Below, piece by piece: positions 1 to 6,281 of a DNA stretch of 9,708 nucleotides. The stretch covers positions 1 through 9,708 of the forward strand of contig JAODNL010000500.1 of NCBI GenBank assembly GCA_025465405.1. Direction: 5' to 3'. Origin of the DNA: Pseudonocardiales bacterium (GTDB taxonomy: Bacteria; Actinomycetota; Actinomycetes; Mycobacteriales; Jatrophihabitantaceae). A program made the translations under genes and the position numbers. Position 1 is the first letter of the stretch, and every line of letters starts with the position of its first letter. The notes beneath the pieces were generated by a model, which had not been told where the DNA came from, ran no database searches, and worked only from the letters and a program-made list of their open reading frames with translations.

Positions 1-90
1 AGTGTGCAACAGCTCGATGACGGTCTCGATCCGGACGGCGACGGGCCCGCACGGGGTGGCTAGGCTCGGATCCCTTCGCGTGTGGGTCAT
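1..90 (-). CDS. possible 5' end of a divergent, unrecognised gene (partial)
   Basis: Reading the minus strand from an ATG at 90-88 gives 30 open codons that run off the left edge. Third positions are almost all G or C, as expected for real coding in this genome, and the last dozen codons read like a normal protein (VAVRIETVIELLHT). There is no convincing ribosome binding site upstream of this ATG, and the stretch is too short to recognise a family. The competing reading is the + strand frame from base 1 to a TAG at 61-63, which would be the tail of an upstream gene in the same direction; its third-position bias is weaker. Low confidence either way. Confidence 0.22.
   Translation of the reverse strand, partial: MTHTRRDPSLATPCGPVAVRIETVIELLHT
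61..66 (+). promoter_or_regulatory. candidate -10 element (TAGGCT) upstream of the binding-protein gene
   Basis: TAGGCT fits the actinobacterial housekeeping -10 pattern TAnnnT. With a 17 nt spacer the -35 position would be GCGACG at 38-43, which shares only its central GAC with TTGACA. Transcription would start near 72-73, giving a 5' leader of about 64 nt before the ATG at 137. This is a weak match and is inferred from position only. Confidence 0.25.
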
Positions 91-96
91 CACACG
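79..96. repeat. inverted repeat CGTGTG-N6-CACACG, possible operator
   Basis: Two perfect 6 bp arms (79-84 and 91-96) are separated by GGTCAT. The repeat lies between the candidate -10 at 61-66 and the ATG at 137, where a repressor could act. It could also form a small hairpin in the leader. It resembles a CRP-type site (TGTG...CACA), but the half-site spacing is two bases short of that consensus. No regulator gene is visible nearby, so the role is an inference. Confidence 0.22.
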
Positions 97-136
97 GACC
101 GCCGCGGGCACCGCTGCCCGCCGGAGAGAGGACGAC

Positions 137-1780
137 ATGGCGTTCACATCTCGCAGAACCACCCAAGTGCTGGCCCTATCGGCCGCGGCGCTCGCCGCGG
201 TGGGCCTGGCCGCATGCGGCTCGAGCAAGAAGTCATCGGGGAGCAGCAGCAGTAGTAGTGGAGGCGCCTCCGGGGCCAACGCGATCACGATCGGCACGAC
301 CGATCAGACCGTCGCGCTCGACCCGGCGGGTTCCTACGACAACGGATCGCTGCTGCTGGAGGACAACGTCTACCAGTTCCTGATGAACGTGCCGGCCGGC
401 GGCAAGGCGCCGGAGCCCGACGCGGCGCAGAGCTGTTCGTTCACCCAGCCCACCGAGTACACCTGCAAGCTGAAGTCGGGACTCAAGTTCTCCAACGGCG
501 ACCCGCTCACCGCCACGGACGTGGCGTTCTCGTACAACCGCATCAACACGATCAACGACCCGAACGGCCCCGCCTCACTGATCGGCAACATGAAGTCGGT
601 CAAGGCGGCCGACCCGAGCACGGTGGTGTTCACGCTCAAGAACCCGAACGACCAGACCTGGCCGTTCGTGCTCGGCACGTCAGCCGGCCCTATCGTCGAC
701 AGCAAGATTTTCCCGGCCAACAAGCTGCTTTCCGACGACAAGGCAATCGGCTCCGGGCCATTCGCGCTCGGCAGCTACCAGAAGAACCAGCTCGTCCAGC
801 TCAAGGCCAACCCGAACTACACGGGTCCCAACAAGGCGAAGACGGCCAACATCACGCTGAAGTACTACACCGAATCGACCAACATGAAGCTGGACGTGCA
901 GAGCGGGGCGATCGACATCGCCTGGCGGAGTCTCGCACCGACGGACGTCGGCAGCCTGAAGAACGACAGCAAGGTCAAGGTGCTGACCGGAGCCGGCGGC
1001 GAGCTGCGCTACATGGTCTTCAACTTCAAGACCATGCCCGGCAACACCGACGCGCAGAAACTGGCCATCCGGCAGGCGATCGCGTATTCCGTCGACCGTA
1101 ACGACCTGGCCCAGAATGTCTACAAGGGCACGTTCCAGCCCGCGTACTCGATGATCCCGCAAGGCATCGCCTACGCAACCGAGCCGTTCAAGGACGTGTA
1201 CGGCTCGGCGCCGGACAAGTCGAAGGCACAGCAGGTGCTTCAGGCCGCCGGCGTAACCACGCCGCTGAAGCTCAACATCGACTACACCACCGACCACTAC
1301 GGTTCGACGTCGGCGGACGAATGGAATCAGATCAAGCGACAGCTCGAGAGCACCGGGCTGTTCACGGTGAACCTCAAGGGCACCGCGTGGACGACCTACA
1401 ACGCGGAGCGCGTCAAGGACACCTACTCGATCTACCAGCTCGGCTGGTTCCCGGACTTCGTCGACGGCGACAACTACCTCGGCCCGTTCCTCGCGGAGAA
1501 CAACTTCGTGCACGCGCACTATTGCGACCCGAGCGCCAAGAACCGTCCGTGCGACAAGGACGGCACGCTCCCGCTGCTGACCGCGGAGGAGACGAAGTCC
1601 GGCTCAGAACGCGCCACCGCCTTCACCGATCTGCAGAAGACGCTGGCTACGGGCACGTTGCCCTTGCTTCCGCTGCTGTCCGGCAAGCAGGTCGCGGTGA
1701 CCGGGACGAAGATCAGCGGAGTCCAGGAGACCCTCGACCCGACGTACCAGTTCCGGATGTGGCTGTTCAGCAAGAGCTGA
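137..1780 (+). CDS. peptide-type ABC transporter substrate-binding lipoprotein (SBP_bac_5 family)
   Basis: Predicted extracytoplasmic solute receptor of a Dpp/Opp-type importer, 547 aa, the usual size for the family. The ATG at 137 is chosen because GGAGAGAGG lies just upstream and a lipoprotein signal follows at once: Arg6-Arg7, a hydrophobic stretch at about 11-23, and lipobox Leu-Ala-Ala-Cys with lipidated Cys27. A Ser/Gly-rich tether occupies about 28-46. The mature part has the family pattern: LDP near residue 62, then the segment LKFSNGDPLTATDVAFSYNR at about 116-135 (compare F-x-[DN]-G-x-P-x-TA-x-DV), the GSGPFALGSY region near 205-214, and LAIRQAIAYSVDR near 309-321. Cys100/Cys110 and Cys463/Cys472 could form two disulfides. 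It is first in the operon and one of only two genes here with ATG. The ligand cannot be read from sequence: peptides, sugars or nickel chelates are all known in the family. Confidence 0.93.
   Translation: MAFTSRRTTQVLALSAAALAAVGLAACGSSKKSSGSSSSSSGGASGANAITIGTTDQTVALDPAGSYDNGSLLLEDNVYQFLMNVPAGGKAPEPDAAQSCSFTQPTEYTCKLKSGLKFSNGDPLTATDVAFSYNRINTINDPNGPASLIGNMKSVKAADPSTVVFTLKNPNDQTWPFVLGTSAGPIVDSKIFPANKLLSDDKAIGSGPFALGSYQKNQLVQLKANPNYTGPNKAKTANITLKYYTESTNMKLDVQSGAIDIAWRSLAPTDVGSLKNDSKVKVLTGAGGELRYMVFNFKTMPGNTDAQKLAIRQAIAYSVDRNDLAQNVYKGTFQPAYSMIPQGIAYATEPFKDVYGSAPDKSKAQQVLQAAGVTTPLKLNIDYTTDHYGSTSADEWNQIKRQLESTGLFTVNLKGTAWTTYNAERVKDTYSIYQLGWFPDFVDGDNYLGPFLAENNFVHAHYCDPSAKNRPCDKDGTLPLLTAEETKSGSERATAFTDLQKTLATGTLPLLPLLSGKQVAVTGTKISGVQETLDPTYQFRMWLFSKS
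242..259 (+). repeat. short trinucleotide (AGC/AGT) tract coding the serine tether
   Basis: Three AGC codons followed by three AGT codons encode six consecutive serines in the linker between the lipidated cysteine and the folded binding domain. Runs like this can change length by slippage, and a linker tolerates that. Three AGT codons in a row are unusual given the G/C preference at third positions elsewhere in the window. Confidence 0.55.
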
Positions 1781-1802
1781 CCCATTTGTTAGCACCGTCG
1801 GT

Positions 1803-1842
1803 GCCGGGCGGGCGCTGCGCGAACCGCACGCGCCCGCCCGGC
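1803..1842 (+). terminator. strong GC hairpin between binding-protein and permease genes (attenuator or mRNA-stabilising stem)
   Basis: Arms 1803-1815 and 1830-1842 pair perfectly over 13 bp, nearly all G-C. After one bulged C (1829) the stem continues for four pairs (1816-1819 with 1825-1828), leaving a five-base loop CGAAC. There is no T-tract after the stem, so a classic intrinsic terminator is unlikely. A U-less actinobacterial terminator, a partial terminator, or a 3' stem protecting the binding-protein mRNA all fit. Its place between the receptor gene and the first permease is the classic site for such structures in binding-protein-dependent transporter operons. The pairing is seen directly; the role is inferred. 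Confidence 0.6.
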
Positions 1843-1870
1843 CTCGACGGCTGAACTGGGAGGCCCATCC

Positions 1871-2917
1871 TTGGCCACCGCGACCAAGAGCTCGTCCGGA
1901 TCCCTGCGCACATACCTGATCACCCGCCTGCTGCTGGTGATTCCCATGGTCTGGATACTGGTCACGCTCGTGTTCTTCGTGCTGCGTGTCGTCGGCGACC
2001 CGATCCAGTCCGCGTTCGGCGGGCGGCTGTCCCCGGCCGACATCGCGGTCCGGCGGCATGCGGCCGGCCTCGACAAGCCGCTGCTGTCGCAGTACTGGCA
2101 CTACCTCGTCGGCGTCACCCACGGTGACTTCGGCACGTCGCTCACGGACAACACCCGGATCAGCCACATCCTGATCGTCAACGGCGCCGCGACGCTCGAG
2201 CTCACGTTCTGGGCGGTGCTCGTGGCCATCGCGGTCGGAGTGCCGCTGGGGCGGGTGGCGGCGCGCTACCGCGACCGGTTGCCGGACGTGGGGCTACGGC
2301 TGTTCGCCGTGCTCGCCTATGCGGTGCCGGTCTTCTTCCTCGGCCTGCTGCTCAAGCTGCTGTTCGCGACGAACCTGACCTGGTTCTACGCGTCGGGGCG
2401 GGCCAGTCCCAATGTGGAGATCGCGATCAACAACGTCGCACCCAACACGCACATTTACATCATCAATGCCATCCAGTACGGCAACGTCTCCGACATCTGG
2501 GACGTGCTTCGGCACACGGTGCTGCCCGCGATCACCCTCGGCATGTTGGTAGCCGGGGTGTTCCTACGACTCGTTCGCGTGAACCTGCTGCAGACGATGC
2601 GCGCCGACTACGTCGAGGCCGCCCGGGCCCGCGGCGTTCCAGAGCGGCGGGTAATCCGCAAGCATGCGTTCCGAAACGCATTGATCCCAGTGGTGACGGT
2701 GATGGGCCTGCAGGTCGCGACGTTGCTCGGTGGTGCGGTGCTCACCGAGACGACGTTCGAGTGGCAGGGCCTCGGTTACAAGATCGCCTATTACCTAAGC
2801 CGGCAGGACTACGTGGCCGTGCAGGGCATCGTCGCCGCGGTCGCCGTGATCGTGGCATTGACGAGCTTCCTGATCGACGTCGCCGCCGCTGTGATCGACC
2901 CCCGAGTGAGGTACTGA
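1871..2917 (+). CDS. peptide-type ABC transporter permease, DppB/OppB-like
   Basis: First integral membrane subunit of the importer, 348 aa. The start is TTG at 1871, preceded by GGGAGG at 1858-1863 with a good spacing. Hydrophobic segments suited to six membrane spans lie at about 17-40, 108-130, 143-168, 217-236, 268-292 and 317-340. The N-terminal span followed by a large external region containing GLDKPLLSQYWHYL and GDFGTSL is typical of the DppB side of these transporters. The cytoplasmic EAA loop that contacts the ATPases is at about 246-274, with DYVEAARARG followed by the KHAFRNALIPV segment. The gene ends one base before the next permease starts, so the two are co-translated. It should pair with that permease to form the channel. 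Confidence 0.94.
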   Translation: MATATKSSSGSLRTYLITRLLLVIPMVWILVTLVFFVLRVVGDPIQSAFGGRLSPADIAVRRHAAGLDKPLLSQYWHYLVGVTHGDFGTSLTDNTRISHILIVNGAATLELTFWAVLVAIAVGVPLGRVAARYRDRLPDVGLRLFAVLAYAVPVFFLGLLLKLLFATNLTWFYASGRASPNVEIAINNVAPNTHIYIINAIQYGNVSDIWDVLRHTVLPAITLGMLVAGVFLRLVRVNLLQTMRADYVEAARARGVPERRVIRKHAFRNALIPVVTVMGLQVATLLGGAVLTETTFEWQGLGYKIAYYLSRQDYVAVQGIVAAVAVIVALTSFLIDVAAAVIDPRVRY

Positions 2918-2918
2918 C

Positions 2919-3938
2919 GTGAGCATCAACCTGCCCGAACTCGAGGGCACCGAGGCGGCGGTGGCGCTGCCGACGGGACGCAGGCACAGCCGCGTACCGG
3001 GCCTGGACGCGATCCGCGCTACCTCCGGGTTCCAGCGCGGGATGCTCGTCGCCGGTGCCCTGATCGTGCTGTTCTTCACCGTCGTCGCAGTCTTCGCCAA
3101 GCTGATCGCGCCGTACGGCTTCAACGACGACCGGCATGGCGGGAAGGTCTTCGGCCGGCTCGTCGCGCCGTCCAGCCAGCACTGGATGGGTACCACGTCG
3201 GGCGGTGAGGACGTCTACTCCCGTGTCGTGTTCGGGGCGCAGACCGCGATGGAAGTCATCGTGCTCGCGGTGCTGCTGTCGATAGTTGTGGGCGTGCCGC
3301 TCGGGCTGCTCTCCGGCTACTTCGGCGGCTGGCTGGACCGGGTCCTCGTGCTCGTCACCGACGCGCTGTTCGCGTTTCCGTCGCTGCTGCTCGCGATCAT
3401 CGTCTCGATCGCGATTGCCGGCGGCTCGAGCAGCGCCACGGGCGGCATCCTGTCCGCGGCGATCTCGATCACCGTCGTCTATGTGCCGCAGTACTTCCGA
3501 GTAGTTCGAAATGCGACGGTGGCCGCACGGGAGGAACCATACGTGGAGGCAGCGCGCACGCTGGGGGCCTCACCGCTGGCCATCATGACGCGCTACATCT
3601 TCGGCAACGTCGTGCAGACGGTCCCGGTGATCGCGACCTTGAACGCGGGCGACGCGATCCTCACCCTGGCCGGGCTCGGCTTCCTCGGTTACGGCATCGA
3701 CCCGTCGGCGGGCGCCGAGTGGGGGCACGACCTGAGCAAGGCGATCTCCGACACCAGCAACGGCATCTGGTGGACCGGCGTGTACCCCGGCGTCGCCATC
3801 GCGCTGCTCGTCGTCGGGGTGACGCTGGTCGGCGAGAGCCTGAACGACGTCCTCAACCCGTTGCTGCGCACGACGAGGTTGAAGCAGGTCGTGCTGCCGA
3901 GCCGGCGAACCGGCGAACCGACGCAGGAGTCCGCGTGA
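2919..3938 (+). CDS. peptide-type ABC transporter permease, DppC/OppC-like
   Basis: Second membrane subunit, 339 aa. GTG at 2919 lies one base after the TGA of the previous gene, with GTGAGG at 2906-2911 as ribosome binding site. An N-terminal OppC_N-type segment with one membrane span (about 42-64) leads into the family hallmark HWMGTTSGGEDVYSRVVFG at about 88-106. Further hydrophobic segments are at about 112-134, 143-167, 177-190, 230-256 and 287-306. The EAA loop is at about 208-226 (YVEAARTLGASPLAIMTRY). The C-terminal tail of about 25 residues is polar. The stop codon overlaps the start of the ATPase gene (GTGA), so translation is coupled. Confidence 0.94.
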   Translation: MSINLPELEGTEAAVALPTGRRHSRVPGLDAIRATSGFQRGMLVAGALIVLFFTVVAVFAKLIAPYGFNDDRHGGKVFGRLVAPSSQHWMGTTSGGEDVYSRVVFGAQTAMEVIVLAVLLSIVVGVPLGLLSGYFGGWLDRVLVLVTDALFAFPSLLLAIIVSIAIAGGSSSATGGILSAAISITVVYVPQYFRVVRNATVAAREEPYVEAARTLGASPLAIMTRYIFGNVVQTVPVIATLNAGDAILTLAGLGFLGYGIDPSAGAEWGHDLSKAISDTSNGIWWTGVYPGVAIALLVVGVTLVGESLNDVLNPLLRTTRLKQVVLPSRRTGEPTQESA

Positions 3939-4954
3939 GTGCGCCCGTGGTGGACGTGCGTGACATGCGGGTCTGGTACGCCGGCCCCAGCGGCCCGGTG
4001 CAGGCCGTCGACGGCGTCACGTTCGCGCTCCGTCAGGGCGAGGTGCTCGGCCTGGTCGGGGAATCCGGGAGCGGCAAGTCGACGCTTGGGCGCGGGCTGA
4101 TGGGCCTGGTGCCGCGCGGCGCCGCGATCGACGGCTCGATCGAATTCGACGGCCGTGACCTGCTGTCCCTGCCGAAGAAGGAGCGTGGGCGGGTGCGAGG
4201 CGCCGGGATGGGGCTGATCTTCCAGGAGCCGATGACCCGTCTCGATCCGCTGATGAAGGTGAGCAAGCACTTCACCGAGGTGCTCAAGGTGCACGAGCCG
4301 AAGTTGTCCAAGGACGAGGCCCGGATCCGTGCACTCGACGCGCTGCGCTCGTTGGGCATTCCGCCGACGCGCTACGACAACTACCCGCACGAGTTCTCCG
4401 GCGGCATGCGGCAACGCATCATGATCGCGCTGGCGTTGGTGTTGCGGCCCAAGTTCATCGTCGCCGACGAGCCGACGACCGCGCTGGACGTCCTGGTCGA
4501 GGCCCAGATCCTGCGCATCCTCGCCGATATCCGCGAGCGGTACGCGCCGGCCATCCTGCTGATCACGCACAACCTCGGCATCGTCGCCGAGGCGTGCGAC
4601 CGCGTCGCGGTGATGTACGCGGGACGCATCGTCGAGCAGGGCCCGGTGCGCGATATCTTCGCCACGCCGAGGCATCCGTACACGCGGGCACTGCTCAACT
4701 CGACGATCTCGCTGTCGACCCGCGAGCTGCACTCCATTCCCGGCGCGCCGCCCGATCTCGTTCGCCCACCGACGGCGTGCCGGTTCCATCCCCGCTGCGA
4801 GCACGTCATGCGCGTGTGCGCCGACGTGTTCCCGCCCACGGTCCGGGTCGACCGGCAGGAGGCCGAGTGCTGGCTGCTCGCCACCGATCGCATCGACGCG
4901 GCCGGGCGCGCGCCACTTTCGCGGCAGGAGGTGCCCGTTGCCGACGAAGCCTGA
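3935..4954 (+). CDS. peptide-type ABC transporter ATP-binding protein, DppD/OppD-like
   Basis: First of two nucleotide-binding subunits that power the importer, 339 aa. The GTG at 3935 overlaps the permease stop by four bases and has GGAG at 3926-3929. All ATPase motifs are intact: Walker A GESGSGKST 42-50, Q-loop Gln97, signature FSGGMRQR 154-161, Walker B FIVADEP 174-180 with catalytic Glu179, D-loop TALD and H-loop His212. After the ATPase core comes the oligopeptide-specific C-terminal domain (RHPYTRALL near 246-254) with Cys282, Cys288, Cys295 and Cys312. This spacing (x5, x6, x16) is that of family members reported to bind an iron-sulfur cluster. It should form a heterodimer with the next gene product at the permease EAA loops. 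Confidence 0.94.
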   Translation: MSAPVVDVRDMRVWYAGPSGPVQAVDGVTFALRQGEVLGLVGESGSGKSTLGRGLMGLVPRGAAIDGSIEFDGRDLLSLPKKERGRVRGAGMGLIFQEPMTRLDPLMKVSKHFTEVLKVHEPKLSKDEARIRALDALRSLGIPPTRYDNYPHEFSGGMRQRIMIALALVLRPKFIVADEPTTALDVLVEAQILRILADIRERYAPAILLITHNLGIVAEACDRVAVMYAGRIVEQGPVRDIFATPRHPYTRALLNSTISLSTRELHSIPGAPPDLVRPPTACRFHPRCEHVMRVCADVFPPTVRVDRQEAECWLLATDRIDAAGRAPLSRQEVPVADEA

Positions 4955-6272
4955 GCCCGTCGTCTCGATCAGCGACCTGCACGTCGACTTCGCCTTGCGC
5001 ACGAACGCCGTCGCGCGCCTGATCGGCAGCTCGTCGGGCACGGTGCGCGCGGTCGACGGGGTGAACATCGAGCTCGCGGCGGGCGAGGTGCTCGGCATCG
5101 TGGGGGAGTCCGGCTCGGGCAAGTCGACGCTGGGCCGGGCGCTGCTCGGCCTGGTGCGTCCCACCGGCGGCAGCGTCCGCTACCGCGGGCAGGAGCTCGT
5201 CGGCCTGCGCGAGACGCAGCTGCGGCCGTTGCGCCGAAAGCTGCAGATGGTCTTCCAGGATCCGCACGCCTCGCTGAACCCGTCGATGACGGTCGGGCGC
5301 GCCATCAGCGACGCGCTGCGGATCCATGGGCTGCATCCCGGCGCCGCGGCGCGCGCTGCGGCCGTGGCCGCCGCCCTCGAACGGGTCGGCCTGGCGCCGG
5401 CGGCCCGGTTCGTCGACAAGTACCCCGGCGAGTTGTCCGGTGGGCAGAAGCAGCGTGCGGTGATCGCTCGCGCGATCGCGCTCGGTCCCGACGTGCTCGT
5501 CGCCGACGAGCCGATCTCGATGCTGGACATGAGCGTGCGTTCGAAGATCCTGGGGCTGCTGGACGAGCTGAAACGCGATCTCGGGCTGACCTACGTCTAC
5601 ATCACGCACGACCTGGCCAGCGCGCGTTTCTTCTGCGACCGCATCGCGATCATGTACCTGGGCAAGATCGTGGAGACCGGTCCGACGGACGAGATCTTCG
5701 CGAACCCGCGGCACCCGTACACGAAGGCGCTGTTGCGTGCCGTCCCGGATCCCGATCCGTCGCACGACGTGCCGCGCGACCTGCCCCGTGGCGAGGTGCC
5801 CGATGCCGCGGATCCGCCGGCCGGCTGCCCGTTCCACCCGCGCTGCCCGGAGTCGTTCGCGCCCTGTGGCTGGCAGCTGCGCGACGTGCGCATGATCCTC
5901 GAGCAGCGGTGGACCACCGTCGACCCGGAGCAGTACACCGCCGAGGTGCGGCTGGCCGGGGACGCGGAACGGTTCAACGCCCCCGAGGCGACCCCGGGCG
6001 TCGGCGTCGTGCATCCGGCCGCGGGCCGGGCCGAGGAGCTGCTGGCGGTGCTGGCGGACGAGCGCGACACGCATCCGGAGGAGCCGCTGTGGCGGGGGGT
6101 GCAGGCGATGGCGGCCGACGATCGGGCGGTGCGGCTCGAGTTCGTGCCGCGGGCGGTGCCACAGCTGCTACCCATAGCCGGCTCGGACGTCTCCGTCTCG
6201 TGCCACCTGTACCACGAGCCGGTGCCGGACGGCGGCTCCGACGACGCGGGGTCCGTTTCACCGGCTCAGTAA
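4938..6272 (+). CDS. peptide-type ABC transporter ATP-binding protein, DppF/OppF-like, with enlarged C-terminal domain
   Basis: Second ATPase, 444 aa, about 100 residues longer than usual. TTG at 4938 is chosen because GGAGG (4927-4931) sits 6 nt before it; this makes a 17 nt overlap with the previous gene. The core is complete: Walker A GESGSGKST 56-64, Gln107, signature LSGGQKQR 166-173, Walker B VLVADEP 186-192 with Glu191, and His224. The D-loop reads SMLD rather than the more common SALD. The oligopeptide C-terminal domain has RHPYTKALL at 258-266 and Cys297, Cys303 and Cys310 spaced exactly as in the partner ATPase. The usual closing element Cys-His-Leu-Tyr appears only at 422-425. About 111 residues (311-421) are therefore inserted before the fourth cysteine. 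They contain no motif I recognise. Confidence 0.92.
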   Translation: MPTKPEPVVSISDLHVDFALRTNAVARLIGSSSGTVRAVDGVNIELAAGEVLGIVGESGSGKSTLGRALLGLVRPTGGSVRYRGQELVGLRETQLRPLRRKLQMVFQDPHASLNPSMTVGRAISDALRIHGLHPGAAARAAAVAAALERVGLAPAARFVDKYPGELSGGQKQRAVIARAIALGPDVLVADEPISMLDMSVRSKILGLLDELKRDLGLTYVYITHDLASARFFCDRIAIMYLGKIVETGPTDEIFANPRHPYTKALLRAVPDPDPSHDVPRDLPRGEVPDAADPPAGCPFHPRCPESFAPCGWQLRDVRMILEQRWTTVDPEQYTAEVRLAGDAERFNAPEATPGVGVVHPAAGRAEELLAVLADERDTHPEEPLWRGVQAMAADDRAVRLEFVPRAVPQLLPIAGSDVSVSCHLYHEPVPDGGSDDAGSVSPAQ

Positions 6273-6275
6273 CCT
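6270..6275 (+). promoter_or_regulatory. candidate -10 element (TAACCT) for leaderless serS transcription
   Basis: TAACCT fits the actinobacterial -10 pattern TAnnnT. It ends six bases before the serS GTG (6282), so a transcript started at the normal distance would begin at the start codon itself. There is no purine-rich ribosome binding site at the usual distance before that GTG, which agrees with a leaderless mRNA. The first three bases of the hexamer are also the TAA stop of the upstream ATPase gene. No good -35 is visible; many actinobacterial promoters lack one. Inferred from layout. Confidence 0.45.
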
Positions 6276-6281
6276 GGGCAG

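Noticed and set aside
81..94. CRP-like site TGTG...CACA upstream of the transporter operon
   Set aside because: Half-sites read TGTGG and TCACA with only four bases between them instead of six, so it does not meet the CRP consensus. It is kept only as a generic inverted repeat.
2..136. Upstream extension of the binding protein by 45 residues to a GTG at base 2
   Set aside because: It would bury the lipoprotein signal sequence. The ATG at 137 has a strong ribosome binding site and the expected n-region.
3689..5164. 491-codon open frame on the minus strand opposite the second permease and first ATPase
   Set aside because: It lies antisense to genes with intact family motifs. Its sequence is Arg/His/Asp-rich and low in complexity, as expected from the complement of high-GC codons.
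4806..6074. 422-codon open frame on the minus strand opposite the second ATPase
   Set aside because: Same mirror effect of GC-rich codons. It shows no recognisable domain and no ribosome binding site tied to its start.
3935..6272. Tandem duplication of the two ATPase genes
   Set aside because: They are paralogues sharing Walker and Cys motifs but are well diverged elsewhere. This is the standard two-ATPase layout of peptide importers, not a recent repeat.
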